From the NCBI GenBank assembly GCA_949283375.1, contig CASDSM010000036.1, positions 62,001 through 126,000 of the forward strand: a stretch of 64,000 nt of DNA. The letters run 5' to 3'. The stretch's first letter is position 1. Every line of letters starts with the position of its first letter. Under the pieces are notes generated by a model, which saw only the letters and a program-made list of their open reading frames with translations, did no database searches and was not told where the DNA came from. Origin of the DNA: an uncultured Eubacteriales bacterium. GTDB lineage: Bacteria > Bacillota > Clostridia > Oscillospirales > Oscillospiraceae. Made by a program: the position numbers and the translations under genes. Shown piece after piece: positions 26,769-36,700 of the stretch.

Positions 26769-27725
26769 ATGGCACTGATTACCACCATCGGCGAGATCCT
26801 GATCGATCTCACCCAGACCGGCCATACCTCCAGCGGAGTGCCGCAGTTCGCGGCCTATCCCGGCGGTGCGCCGGCCAACGTGGCGGTCGCCGCCGCGCGT
26901 CTGGGGGCGGACAGCGCCTTCATCGGCAAGGTCGGCCCCGACCGCTTCGGCGAGCAGCTGCGCCGCAGCCTGCGGGAAAACGGGGTGGACGACACCTTTC
27001 TGCTCACCGACCCCACCGAGCTGACCACCCTCGCCATCGTCACCCTGGACGAGGCGGGCGAGCGCTCCTTCTCCTTCTACCGCTCTCCGGGGGCGGACTC
27101 CCTGCTCACGCAGGAGGAGGCGGTGCGGGGGCTTGCCACCTGGCCGCGCATCCTGCACTTTGGCTCCGTCGCCCTCTCGCACGAGCCGGCGCAGTCTGCC
27201 GTGCTCGTCGTGGCGGCGATGGCGCGGCGGATGGGGACGCTGGTCACCTTTGACCCCAACTACCGCGCCAATCTCTGGCCGAGCGAGGCTGACGCGGTCT
27301 ACCGCATCAAGCAGGCCCTCTCCCTGTGCGACATTCTCAAGATCAGCCGCGCGGAGCTCCGCCTGCTCACCGGCACGGACGATGTGGAGAAGGGCACGGC
27401 CCAGCTCGCGGAGTACGGCATCCTGATGGTGCTCGTCACCCTGGGCGCGGACGGGGTCTACTACCGTTACCGCAGCAAGACCGGCCATGTGCCCGGCGTG
27501 CCCTGCCATGTGGTGGATACCAACGGCGCAGGGGACGCCTTCTTTGGCGCGGTGCTCGCCAAGCTCTCCACGCTGGACCTCAGCACCCCCATTCCCATCC
27601 CCAAGATGGAGGCCATCCTCGCCTTTGCCAACAAGGTGGGCTCCATCACCGTCAGCCGCAGCGGCGCGATCCCCAGCATGCCCACGCTCGACGAGGTCGA
27701 GCCGCCGGAGAGAGAGGAGCAGTGA
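26769..27725 (+). CDS. Fructokinase (PfkB family)
   Basis: Ribokinase/PfkB sugar kinase, 318 residues; phosphorylates fructose with ATP. N-terminal signature GGAPANVAVAAARLGADSAFIGKVG, substrate lid, and the C-terminal DTNGAGDAFFGAVL with the catalytic Asp and anion hole. TFDPNYRANLW is typical of bacterial fructokinases of the ScrK type. Start at ATG 26769 with AAAGGAGG five bases upstream. A LacI-type operator precedes it, and a LacI repressor and GH32 hydrolase lie at 58-61 kb, so it probably serves sucrose or fructan breakdown although the loci are 32 kb apart. Confidence 0.9.
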   Translation: MALITTIGEILIDLTQTGHTSSGVPQFAAYPGGAPANVAVAAARLGADSAFIGKVGPDRFGEQLRRSLRENGVDDTFLLTDPTELTTLAIVTLDEAGERSFSFYRSPGADSLLTQEEAVRGLATWPRILHFGSVALSHEPAQSAVLVVAAMARRMGTLVTFDPNYRANLWPSEADAVYRIKQALSLCDILKISRAELRLLTGTDDVEKGTAQLAEYGILMVLVTLGADGVYYRYRSKTGHVPGVPCHVVDTNGAGDAFFGAVLAKLSTLDLSTPIPIPKMEAILAFANKVGSITVSRSGAIPSMPTLDEVEPPEREEQ

Positions 27726-27727
27726 TC

Positions 27728-28024
27728 ATGTCGGACGTTCTTTCCTGGCTGGCGGGACCGCTGGCCGTCTGGCTGATCGTGATCAACCTGATCGCCTTCG
27801 CCCTCTTCGGCGTGGACAAGCGCCGGGCCAAGCGGAAGGCCTGGCGCATTCGGGAGCGGACCCTTCTGCTGGCCGCCGCCCTCGGCGGCAGCCTGGGCGC
27901 GCTGCTCGGTATGCTGATCTTCCGGCACAAGACCAAGCACGGGAAGTTTATGGTCGGCGTACCCGTGCTGCTGGCCATCCACCTCGCCCTCTGGTTTTGC
28001 CTGCGGTTTATTCTCCCCGGATAA
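27728..28024 (+). CDS. DUF1294 family small membrane protein
   Basis: 98 residues with three predicted membrane helices (about 10-28, 46-62, 74-95). Family landmarks are LIAFALFGVDKRRAKRKAWRIRE, LGGSLGALLGMLIFRHKTKH and a C-terminal hydrophobic stretch. Two bases after the fructokinase stop, so co-transcribed. Function unknown. Confidence 0.88.
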   Translation: MSDVLSWLAGPLAVWLIVINLIAFALFGVDKRRAKRKAWRIRERTLLLAAALGGSLGALLGMLIFRHKTKHGKFMVGVPVLLAIHLALWFCLRFILPG

Positions 28025-28041
28025 GCTGACGTTATGATGAC

Positions 28042-28079
28042 AAAATGCGGCATCCTGCCAAAACAGGATGCCGCATTTT
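28042..28079. terminator. Bidirectional terminator
   Basis: Perfect 16-bp stem (AAAATGCGGCATCCTG and complement) with a six-base loop, A-tract on one side and T-tract on the other, between convergent genes. Confidence 0.95.
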
Positions 28080-28093
28080 CTGTTGGAAGTATC

Positions 28094-29491
28094 TTATTTG
28101 CTCCGGATGTACTGGTCGATGGCGGCGGCGGCCTTCTTGCCGGCGCCCATGGCGAGGATGACGGTCGCCGCGCCGGTGACCGCGTCGCCGCCGGCGAAGA
28201 CGCCCTCGCGCGTGGTGGACACGCCGTCCTCCCCCACCACCAGGCAGCCGCGGCGGTTGGCCTCCAGGCCGGGGGTGGTGGAGCGGATGAGGGGGTTGGG
28301 CGAGGTGCCGAGGGCCATGATCACGGTGTCCACATCCAGGACGAACTCACTGCCCGGGACCTCCACCGGACGGCGGCGGCCGGACTCATCCGGCTCGCCC
28401 AGCTCCATGCGGATGCACTTGAGGCCGGAGACGTGGCCGTGATCGTCGCCCAGCACCTCTACCGGGTTGCAGAGGAGCTTGAACTCGATGCCCTCCTCCT
28501 CGGCGTGCTCGATCTCCTCGTTGCGGGCGGGCATCTCCTCGCGGGAGCGGCGGTAGACGATATAGACCTGCTCTGCGCCCAGGCGCTGCGCGCAGCGGCA
28601 GGCGTCCATCGCCACGTTGCCGCCGCCGACGACGGCGACCGCACGGCTCTTGAGCACGGGGGTGTCGTACTCGTCCAGATAGGCCTTCATCAGGTTGATG
28701 CGGGTGAGGTACTCATTGGCGGAGCAGACGCCCGCCAGCCCCTCGCCCGGGATGTTCATAAAGCGGGGGAGGCCGGCGCCGGTGCCGATAAAGACCGCCT
28801 CATAGCCCATCTCGTCCATCAGCTCGTCGATGGAGAGGACTTTGCCGATCACCATGTCCGTCATCACCTCGACGCCCAGCTCGGCCAGGCGGTCCACCTC
28901 GCCCTGGACGATGGACTTGGGCAGGCGGAACTCCGGGATGCCGTAGACCAGCACGCCGCCGGCGGTGTGGAAGGCCTCGAAGATGGTGACCTCATAGCCC
29001 AGCTTGGCCAGGTCGCTCGCGCAGGTCAGGCTGGAGGGGCCGGAGCCCACCACCGCCACGCGGTGTCCATTGGAGGCGGGGCGCTCCACGTGATCCTGGC
29101 TGTGGGTGCGGTGCCAGTCGGCGACAAAGCGCTCCAGGCGGCCGATGCCCACCGGCTCGCCCTTGATGCCGCGCACGCACTTGGCCTCGCACTGGCTCTC
29201 CTGCGGGCAGACACGGCCGGAGATGGCGGGCAGGGCGTTGGTGTCGGTGATGATTTGCCAAGCGGCCTCGTAGTCCCCCTCGGCGACCTTGGCGACAAAC
29301 TCCGGGATGCGCACGTTCACCGGGCAGCCGGCGACGCAGGGATGGTTCTTGCAGCCGAGGCAGCGCGCCGCCTCCTGGCGGGCCATCTCCTCGGTATAGC
29401 CCAGGGCGACCTCCTCAAAGTTGCGGCTGCGCACCTTGGGGTCCTGATTGGGCATCGGGGTCTTGACCGGGGTCATATTCCGTTTTGTCAT
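28094..29491 (-). CDS. nfnB: NADPH-dependent glutamate synthase small-chain-like subunit, NfnB type
   Basis: Flavoprotein subunit of the NADH-dependent reduced ferredoxin:NADP+ oxidoreductase (Nfn) complex, 465 residues. N-terminal [4Fe-4S] binding region with CLGCKNHPCVAGCPVNV and GRVCPQESQCEAKCVRG; FAD site VAVVGSGPSSLTCASDLAKLGYEVTIFE (about 153); NAD(P) site VAVVGGGNVAMDACR (about 290); and the C-terminal flavin motif GVFAGGDAVTGAATVILAMGAGKKAA. Adjacent to nfnA, with a 13-base gap, as in known Nfn loci. GltD of glutamate synthase is the alternative, but no gltB large chain is near. ATG 29491 with GAGGAGG. Confidence 0.9.
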   Translation of the reverse strand: MTKRNMTPVKTPMPNQDPKVRSRNFEEVALGYTEEMARQEAARCLGCKNHPCVAGCPVNVRIPEFVAKVAEGDYEAAWQIITDTNALPAISGRVCPQESQCEAKCVRGIKGEPVGIGRLERFVADWHRTHSQDHVERPASNGHRVAVVGSGPSSLTCASDLAKLGYEVTIFEAFHTAGGVLVYGIPEFRLPKSIVQGEVDRLAELGVEVMTDMVIGKVLSIDELMDEMGYEAVFIGTGAGLPRFMNIPGEGLAGVCSANEYLTRINLMKAYLDEYDTPVLKSRAVAVVGGGNVAMDACRCAQRLGAEQVYIVYRRSREEMPARNEEIEHAEEEGIEFKLLCNPVEVLGDDHGHVSGLKCIRMELGEPDESGRRRPVEVPGSEFVLDVDTVIMALGTSPNPLIRSTTPGLEANRRGCLVVGEDGVSTTREGVFAGGDAVTGAATVILAMGAGKKAAAAIDQYIRSK

Positions 29492-29504
29492 ACTGGCTTC
29501 CTCC

Positions 29505-30359
29505 TCAGCGAATCAACGCATGGGCCATCTTGTCAAAGCGGCACATGTGGTCCCGCTCCGTCTCGGCCTCCTGGCTGCGGTAGGTGGCATTGCGGTTCAT
29601 CAGCTCGTCAAAGTCCACCTGATAGCCGTCAAACTCCGGCCCGTCCACGCAGGCGAACTTCATCTTGCCGCCCACGCTCACGCGGCAGCCGCCGCACATG
29701 CCGGTGCCGTCGATCATGATGGGGTTGAGCGAGACGCGGCAGGGCACGCCAAAGGGCTCCGCCGTCTTGACGACAAACTTCATCATGGGCACCGGGCCGA
29801 TGGCGATGATGACGTCATAGCGCTTGCCGGCGGCGAGGAGCTCCTGCTCCTTGGCGGTGGTGAAGCCCTTCTCGCCATAGGAGCCGTCGTCCGTCATGAG
29901 GTAGAAGTTGTCGCACGCGCCACGGAACTCCTCCTCCAGAATGACGAGGTCCTTGTTGCGGAAGCCGACGATCACATCCGTCTCCACCCCCGCGTCATGC
30001 AGGCCCTTGGCGACCGGGTAGGCGATGGCAGTGCCCAGGCCGCCGCCGATCACGCAGGCGGAGCGCAGGCCCTCCATCTCGGTCGGCTGGCCGAGCGGGC
30101 CGACGAAGTCGAGCAGGGCATCCCCCTCCTCCAGCTTGGCCAGGGCGCGGGTGGTCAGGCCGACGAGCTGGAAGATGATGGTCACTGTGCCGCGCTCGCG
30201 GTCAAAGCCGCCGATCGTGAGCGGAAGGCGCTCTCCCTTCTCGTCAATGCGCAGGATGATGAACTGCCCCGGCTGGGCTTTGCGCGCCACAAAGGGCGCC
30301 TCGATTTCCAGCAGGCAGATGGTGGGATTGAGCATTTTCTTTTGCACGATTTTGTACAC
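29505..30359 (-). CDS. nfnA: Ferredoxin-NADP+ reductase alpha subunit, NfnA type
   Basis: FAD- and [2Fe-2S]-containing subunit of the Nfn electron-bifurcating complex, 284 residues. FAD domain with LPLTIGGFD and the RxY(S/T)-like element, NAD(H) domain with IGGGLGTAIAYPVAKGL, and C-terminal cluster cysteines in GTGMCGGCRVSVGGKMKFACVDGPEFDG. GTG 30359 is chosen because GGAGGGG lies seven bases upstream and the family begins there (VYKIVQKKML); a longer ATG frame to 30452 has no ribosome binding site. Links ferredoxin, NADH and NADPH pools in the fermenter's cytoplasm. Confidence 0.9.
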   Translation of the reverse strand: MYKIVQKKMLNPTICLLEIEAPFVARKAQPGQFIILRIDEKGERLPLTIGGFDRERGTVTIIFQLVGLTTRALAKLEEGDALLDFVGPLGQPTEMEGLRSACVIGGGLGTAIAYPVAKGLHDAGVETDVIVGFRNKDLVILEEEFRGACDNFYLMTDDGSYGEKGFTTAKEQELLAAGKRYDVIIAIGPVPMMKFVVKTAEPFGVPCRVSLNPIMIDGTGMCGGCRVSVGGKMKFACVDGPEFDGYQVDFDELMNRNATYRSQEAETERDHMCRFDKMAHALIR

Positions 30360-30458
30360 GTTACGTCCCCTCCGCACTCTTTCGTCAGGATTTCTCAGAA
30401 TCTCATTCATCGACGCCGTCTCAAAGGGCTGCGGAGCCAAAAGGGGCGTCAACTATGT

Positions 30459-30487
30459 AGTTTATCACAGCCCCGCCCTTTTTGCAA
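30459..30487 (-). promoter_or_regulatory. Promoter of nfnA-nfnB
   Basis: Minus strand TTGCAA, 17 bases, TAAACT, 100 bases before the GTG start. Confidence 0.5.
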
Positions 30488-30513
30488 TTGCGCGCGGGGC
30501 ATTTTGCAAAAAA

Positions 30514-30747
30514 GTGCCGCCCGGGCGAGAGTCTTCTCGTCCGGGCGGCACGGCTGTCTCAAAACATCGCTGGAACTTCCGCGACAGAGCCGCGGGGGTG
30601 CGGAGGAGGGGGCAAAGAGCCCCCTTCGCGTGCAATCAAAACCGTTTTTGGAACTGCGAAGCAGTTTCAAAAACGGACCCAGCGTGGCAAAAAGACTTTT
30701 TTGACACGCTGGCCGCCCGGGCGAGAGTCTTCTCGTCCGGGCGGCAC
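30514..30747. repeat. Hairpin cluster bounded by two copies of a 34- to 38-base palindrome
   Basis: A palindrome (stem CCGCCCGGGCGAGA.., centre GTCTTC) occurs at 30514-30551 and again at 30712-30747, bracketing 160 bases that hold three more stems: GGGGGC/GCCCCC at 30608-30624, a 16-bp CCGTTTTTGGAACTGC stem at 30642-30676, and CCAGCGTG..CACGCTGG with A5/T5 extension at 30679-30712. No reading frame with a ribosome binding site is credible. The element follows galT and may end its transcript, but the layout resembles a non-coding palindromic repeat element of the kind scattered in gut Clostridia. Confidence 0.7.
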
Positions 30748-30770
30748 GATTTTCAGTTCAGGGCGTCCAG

Positions 30771-32264
30771 TCACAGCGCCTCCACGAAGCGCAGGAAGGC
30801 CGCCTGTCCCGCCGCGTCGCGCTTGTAGACGCCCGCGTCCTCCAGCACGCCGGCGAAGACGCGGCCGGTCTCCTGACGGAGGATCTCGCCGCAGTTTGCC
30901 GCGTCCAGTTCGGGATGGGCGGGCAGCACCGTCTCGCGCACCCAGGCGGCGTGGGGGGCGGTGCGGGGGTCCGCGTCCAGGTCCGCGCCGGAGAGGATGC
31001 CCTCCTCCAGCGCCGCCAGCTCCGCCTTCAGCCGGGCGGGGAGGACGGCCAGGCCCATCACCTCGATCAGACCGATGTTCTCCTTCTTGATGTGGTGCTT
31101 CTCCGCGTGGGGGTGGAAGATGCCGAGGGGGTACTCCTCCGTCGTGCGGTTGTTGCGCAGGACGAGGTCCATCTCGTAGTCCTCCCCCCTTCTGCGGCAG
31201 ATGGGGGTGATGGTGTTGTGCGGCGCATCCGTCTCGGCGAGGATGTCCGCCGCCGGGTCGGAGTAGCCGCGCCAGACCTGCAGGATGTGCTCGCTGCACG
31301 CGGCGATGCGCGCCGGGTCCGCCCCGCGCAGGCGGATGACCGACATCGGCCACTTCACGATCCCCGCGCTGAGGTCCCCGTAGCCGGGGATCGAGATCTC
31401 ACGCTCCACGGCGGCCCGGGCCATGGCGAAGGTGTAGTGCCCGCCCTGATAGTGGTCGTGGCTGAGCACGCTGCCGCCCACGATGGGGAGGTCAGCGTTG
31501 GAGCCGACAAAGTAGTGCGGGAAGATGGTGACGAACTCGAGCAGGTGGTCAAAGCAGCGCCGGTCGATCGCCATCGGGATGTGACGGCGGTTGAAGACGA
31601 TGCAGTGCTCGTTGTAGTAGACATAGGGGGAGTATTGCAGGCAGTAGTCCTCCCCGGCGAGGGTGAGCGGGATGACGCGGTGGTTCTGCCGGGCGGGGTG
31701 GTCCATCCGGCCGGCGTAGCCCTCGTTCTCCACGCAGAGCAGGCACTTGGGGTAGCCGGACGCCTTCGCCTTGCCCGCCGCCGCGATGGCGCGCGGGTCC
31801 TTCTCCGGCTTGGAGAGGTTGATCGTGATGTCCAGCGTGCCGTAGTCCGTCTCGGAGAGCCACTTCACGTCCTTGGCGATGCGGTCGCGGCGGATGTAGT
31901 TCGTGTCGCCGGAGAGGGCGTAATACCAGTCGGTCGCCTCGCGGGGAGAGCGGTCATACCGCGCCCAGAAGGCGGCGGCCACCTGGGAGGGGCGCGGGGT
32001 GAGCAGACCCATCAGAGCGGTGTCATAGAGGTCGGTGAACGAGGCGGTATCCCCCGCGATCAGCCCGCGCTCGTAGGCCGAGCGGTTCAGGTCGTCCAGG
32101 ATCTCCTGGAGCTCGGGGAGCTCCCCCACCGGCTCCAGTCCGTCAAAGCCGTCCAGGCCCAGCGCCTCGAGCAGACGGTTGGAGGCCCAGACGCGGTCGC
32201 CCGCCTCGATCAGGCCGTGGCGGACGGCGTACTCTACCAGCTGAGAAATGCGCGTTTCCAGCAT
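30771..32264 (-). CDS. galT: UDP-glucose-hexose-1-phosphate uridylyltransferase (GalT, class II)
   Basis: Leloir pathway enzyme exchanging UMP between UDP-glucose and galactose-1-phosphate. 497 residues, the long Gram-positive GalT type rather than the 350-residue class I. Catalytic histidine region VLSHDHYQGGHYTFAM; nucleotide/substrate segments YFVGSNADLPIVGG and FHPHAEKHHIKKENIGLIEVMGLAVLP. Follows galK by 15 bases, ATG 32264 with GGGAGG. Confidence 0.95.
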   Translation of the reverse strand: MLETRISQLVEYAVRHGLIEAGDRVWASNRLLEALGLDGFDGLEPVGELPELQEILDDLNRSAYERGLIAGDTASFTDLYDTALMGLLTPRPSQVAAAFWARYDRSPREATDWYYALSGDTNYIRRDRIAKDVKWLSETDYGTLDITINLSKPEKDPRAIAAAGKAKASGYPKCLLCVENEGYAGRMDHPARQNHRVIPLTLAGEDYCLQYSPYVYYNEHCIVFNRRHIPMAIDRRCFDHLLEFVTIFPHYFVGSNADLPIVGGSVLSHDHYQGGHYTFAMARAAVEREISIPGYGDLSAGIVKWPMSVIRLRGADPARIAACSEHILQVWRGYSDPAADILAETDAPHNTITPICRRRGEDYEMDLVLRNNRTTEEYPLGIFHPHAEKHHIKKENIGLIEVMGLAVLPARLKAELAALEEGILSGADLDADPRTAPHAAWVRETVLPAHPELDAANCGEILRQETGRVFAGVLEDAGVYKRDAAGQAAFLRFVEAL

Positions 32265-32279
32265 CTTCCTTCCCTCCCG

Positions 32280-33575
32280 TCAGTCCATCAGCACGGCGCC
32301 GCCGATCGGGCGGATCGCCATCTCGTGGCAGGTCCCCTTGCCGAGGGCGGCCTCCATCCCGGCGGTGAACGCCTCCACCAGATCCAGCGGGACATAGGCC
32401 TGAATGGTCCCGGCAAAGCCGCCGCCGTGGACGCGCACCGCGCCGCGCCCGGCCAGCAGCCGCTCCGCCGCCGCCAGCGCCACGGCGACCGGCATCTCCT
32501 TCGGGTCGCGGTAGGTCGCCACATTTTGCAGGTAGCAGAAGGAGGAGAGGCCGGACTCGCGCACCAGGGCGAGGAAGCGGTCAAAGTCCCCCGCCTCCAG
32601 CGCGGCGGCCTGCTGCTCCACGCGGCGGACGTCGCCGTAGTAGTGCATCGCGCGCAGCACCGCCCGGTCGCCGCAGGCGGCGCGGACGGCGGGGAGGTTC
32701 GCGTAGAGCGCCTCTTCCTCCACCTCGCTGAGCACCTCGCCGCCCAGGGCGGCGGCGACGGCGCGCATCTCCTCCGGTACCGCGCCGTAGTCCGGCGTCA
32801 GGTCGGCGTGGCAGCCACCGGTGTCGATGATACAAAGAGCGTGGCCCGCCCGGGTGAAGTCAAAGTCCACCTGACGGCAGACGGGGTGCTCCGCGTCGGC
32901 AAAGTCGATGGCGACGATGCCGCCGAGGGCGCAGGCCATCTGGTCCATCAGACCGGAGGGCTTGCCGAAATAGACGTTTTCGGCGTACTGGCCGATCTGG
33001 GCGATCTGGGTGAGAGTGAGCGCGTCGGAGCAGAAGAGGTGATTCATCATCACACCCGCGAGCACCTCATAGCAGGCGGAGGAGGAGAGGCCGGAGCCGC
33101 CCGGCACGTCGGAGCGCAGATAGGCGTCAAACCCGGCGACCGGGTAACCCATCGCCGTGATGCGCGCGGCAATGCCGCGCACGAGGGAGATGGTGGTGTT
33201 CTCCTCCTCCGGAACCTTGGCGAGCGCCGCGGTGTCCACCGTGACCAGGCCGTAGCCCTCGGAGTAGATGCGGATCAGGCTGGTCCCGCTGATGCCCGCG
33301 CAGGCCACCGCGTCGCGGTTGACACTGGCGGCGAGGACCTTGCCGCGCTGGTGGTCGGTGTGGTTGCCGCCCACCTCGGTGCGGCCGGCGGCGGTGCAGA
33401 TGCAGACCTCCGCCTCCTCCTCGCGCGCAAAGACCCGCTGATAGCCGGAGATCACGCCCCGGATGCGGCCGGTCTCGGCGGAGAGATCCCCTTCCGCCTT
33501 GCAGTACGCCTTTGCCAGCAGCGGCCGGTAGGTATCCCCGGCCAGGCGCTCCTTCAGTTCCCGAATGGTCAACAC
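32280..33575 (-). CDS. galK: Galactokinase
   Basis: GHMP kinase phosphorylating galactose at C1, 431 residues. Signature GRTEVGGNHTDHQRGKVLAASV (the usual GEHTDYN is GNHTDHQ), ATP loop DVPGGSGLSSSACYEV, third motif VRVHGGGFAGTIQAYV, and the catalytic Asp in IDTGG. GTG 33575 is chosen from GAGGTGA five bases upstream; TTG follows immediately as an alternative. First gene of galK-galT. Confidence 0.93.
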   Translation of the reverse strand: MLTIRELKERLAGDTYRPLLAKAYCKAEGDLSAETGRIRGVISGYQRVFAREEEAEVCICTAAGRTEVGGNHTDHQRGKVLAASVNRDAVACAGISGTSLIRIYSEGYGLVTVDTAALAKVPEEENTTISLVRGIAARITAMGYPVAGFDAYLRSDVPGGSGLSSSACYEVLAGVMMNHLFCSDALTLTQIAQIGQYAENVYFGKPSGLMDQMACALGGIVAIDFADAEHPVCRQVDFDFTRAGHALCIIDTGGCHADLTPDYGAVPEEMRAVAAALGGEVLSEVEEEALYANLPAVRAACGDRAVLRAMHYYGDVRRVEQQAAALEAGDFDRFLALVRESGLSSFCYLQNVATYRDPKEMPVAVALAAAERLLAGRGAVRVHGGGFAGTIQAYVPLDLVEAFTAGMEAALGKGTCHEMAIRPIGGAVLMD

Positions 33576-33598
33576 TGGCTTCACCTCATTTGAATCAA

Positions 33599-33609
33599 AA
33601 TGTCGTTTT
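33599..33609 (-). promoter_or_regulatory. Shared galactose/lactose motif, galK copy
   Basis: AAAACGACATT on the minus strand, 24 bases before the galK start. The same 11-mer occurs upstream of the solute-binding protein-lacZ operon. Confidence 0.5.
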
Positions 33610-33654
33610 ATTGTCCTCTCCCGTCCCTCGTCCGGACGGAATTTGTCTGCTTCC

Positions 33655-33683
33655 ATGATAGCACGCCGCCCGCGCCACTTCAA
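33655..33683 (-). promoter_or_regulatory. Promoter of galK-galT
   Basis: Minus strand TTGAAG, 17 bases, TATCAT. Confidence 0.65.
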
Positions 33684-33729
33684 GCGGCGTTTTGTGCGCT
33701 CGGGACCTCCCTTTTGTCCTCCCGCGCAC

Positions 33730-36700
33730 TCACAGGCCGCGGAGGGTGAAGCGGAGCGAGCGGGGTTCGCCGGCAGGGATGCGGTATGCCTCCAGCGGCC
33801 AGGCGCCCCAGCTGTCGTCCCCGCCGACGCCCATGCGCGCCGAGGCCGGGCGGAGGACGGTGTGGACGGCGGGCGGCAGCTCCCAGTGGTGGGCGGCGCA
33901 CTCGAGCTGTGCGGGGGTATAGGGCAGGGCGGAGCACTCCAGCGCCTCCCCCTCCAGGCGCAGGCCGCGGCCGCTGTGGTCCATCACCGCCATCCAGCGC
34001 ACGCCGGTGCGGTTGCCGCACTCCTGCGGGCGGGGATAGGGGGTGACCTCATCCGCCACCGCCGAGCGCCAGAGGCCGAGGCGCGCGCCCTGGTCGCGGT
34101 CGCAGTGGCACTCCGCCGGGCCGCGCCCGTACCAGGAGAGCCGGGAGAAGTCCGCGTCCGTCCGGATCAGCATCCCGAACTCCGGCATGGGCGGCAGGCC
34201 CTCCGCGCCCGGCCAGTCCAGACCGGCGCAGACCGACCCGTCCGCCCGGACGGTGTAGGAGAAGGCGCACCGGGCCTCCACGCCGGGCAGATGGTAACAG
34301 CCCGACACGCGCACCCAGTCCGCGCCGCGCGTGACCGAGCAGCCCTCCTCCGCCTCTGGATACTCCGAGGCGAGGCGCCAGAGGCCGAGCTGCGCGCCGA
34401 AGCGGTAGCCCCGGTCATTGTCCGTCGGGGCGCGCCAGAAATTGGGCCGCGGCGGCGCGCACAGCAGCTCCCGTCCCGCCCAGCGGTAGGAGAGCAGCTC
34501 CCCCGTGCCCCGGCGGAAGAGGACGTCGAAGCCCTCGCCGCGCACGCCGAGGTTGAGGTCCCCCTCGATCAGCTCCAACGTCCCCACTGGGGCGGGCCGC
34601 TCCGGGGCCTCCACCCGCCAGACGCCCTGTCCGAAGGCCACCTCGTGCCCGCGCGTCGCCCAGGGGGCGTCCTCCCGCAGGTGGAAGGAGAGGGTCGCCG
34701 TCCACTCCCCCGGTTCGGAGCAGTCCGGCAGGGGGAGGCCGGCCGCCGCCCGGCCCAGCGGCGGAACGGAGATCTGTCCCAGCTCCACCCGCGCGGCCTC
34801 CACCCCGTCGCGCGCGACGGTGAGGCGGGCGTCATAGCGGGCGGTGTCGGTGAAGAGCTGCCGGTTCCAGACCTCCGCCCGGTCCCCGGTCACGGTGATA
34901 TGGATGGGCTGGTAGTTGTATTTGACCTCCTGCATCTTGGGCGTCTCCCGCCCGTCGCCGAAGCAGATGCCGTTGCCGCTGAAGCAACCGTCCGTGGGCC
35001 GCTCGCCGAAGTCGCCGCCGTAGGCCAGCGTCTCGCGCCCAAAGGGGTCGCGCGTGCGGATGGTCTGGTCGATAAAGTCCCAGATAAAGCCGCCCTGATA
35101 GCGCGGCTCCTCCCAGGCCAGCTCGGTGTAGAGGTGCATCCCGCCGCAGGAGTTGCCCATCGCGTGGGTGTACTCGCAGCAGAGGAAGGGCTTCTCCGGC
35201 CGCTCACGGAGAAACGCGCGGATCGCGGCCACGGAGGGGTACATCTGGCTCTCCATGTCGGAGGTGTCCGGCCAGCTTCGGTCGTGGAAGATTCCCTCAT
35301 AGTGAACCAGGCGGCTGTCGTCCAGGGCGCGGAAGCGCCGGGACATCTCCCAGATCACCCGTCCGCCGAAGGACTCGTTCCCGCAGGACCAGATCAGGAT
35401 GGAGGGATGGTTCTTCTCGCGGTGATAGGTCCGCTCCACCCGGTCAAGCAGGAGGGGCAGCCAGGTCTCGTCGTCCTTCGGGAGGGCAGGGCCGCGGGCG
35501 GGCGGCTGCCAGGTGCCGTGGCTCTCCAGATTGTTCTCCGCGATGACGTACAGGCCGAGCCGGTCGCAGAGGTCGTAGAAGATCTGAGAGTTTGTGTAGT
35601 GGCTGGTGCGCACGGCGTTGATGTTGTTGCGCTTCATGGTGAGCAGGTCGCGCTCGATCTCCAGCGCCGTCACCGCGCGCCCCCGGTCGCAGGCAAAGTC
35701 GTGCCGGTTCACCCCACAGAAGACGATGCGCTGCCCGTTGAGCAGCATCAGCCCGCCGCGCAGCTCAAAACGGCGGAAGCCGAACGGCTGGGGGACATAC
35801 TCCGTCACCCGGCCCGCGCCGTCCAGCAGGGTCAGCTCCAGCTCGTAGAGGGCGGGCGACTCCGCCGACCAGAGGTCGGGGCGCTCCACCAGCCAGGAGA
35901 AGGCGAGCTCCGCCCCCTCCCCCGAGAAGGTTTCCCGGCACAGCGCCCGCCCCGCGCGGGAGAGCACCGCCTCCACCTGCCACGGTCCGCCCTCCAGCGC
36001 GCAGCGGACGCCGAGCGTCCCCGTTCCGAGGTCCTTCGTCAACTCGGGGCGCAGGGCGAGGTCGCGCAGATGGACCGCCGGGCAGGCGTAGAGCCAGACG
36101 TCGCGGTAGATGCCGGAGAAGCGGAAGAAGTCCTGGTCCTCCAGCCAGCTTCCGGGGTTCCACTGCCAGACCTGGACGGCGAGGCGGTTCTCACCCGGGC
36201 ACAGGTGCTCCGTCAGCTCAAAGTCGTGGGCGGCAAAGCTGTCCGCCGCGTAGCCGATATAGTGTCCGTTGAGCCAGAGGGCAAAGGCGCTCTCCACCCC
36301 CTGGAAGGAGATGCACACCCGCATCCCCTCCATCCCCTCCGGCAGGCGGAAGGTGCGCAGATAGCTCCCCACCGGATTCTCCCGCTCCGGGGCGTGGCCG
36401 CTCCGGACGTCCTCCCATCCATCCCAGGGGTACTGGACGTTGACATACTGGGGCCGTCCGTAGCCCTGCATCTGGATATGGCCGGGGACCTGGATGTATG
36501 CCCAGCCGCGGCAGTCAAAGTCCGCCGCCCAGAACTCCGGCACGGTCTGGCCCATATTGCGGGCATAGTGGAAGCGCCAGGCGCCGTTCAGGCTATAGCG
36601 CAGGGGGTTGCCCTCCGGCCCGCGCCGGGCAGCGACCCGGTCGGGATAGCAGGTGTGCCCCGAGCGGGGCGCAAGACAGCCCTCGGCAAAAAAGCCGGGC

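Noticed and set aside
27326-27727. Extended start of the DUF1294 gene
   Set aside because: The extra N-terminus is antisense-like Arg/Pro sequence inside fructokinase; ATG 27728 matches the family start.
30482-31090. Protein-coding frame through the hairpin cluster
   Set aside because: Runs through palindromes and into the antisense of galT; no ribosome binding site.
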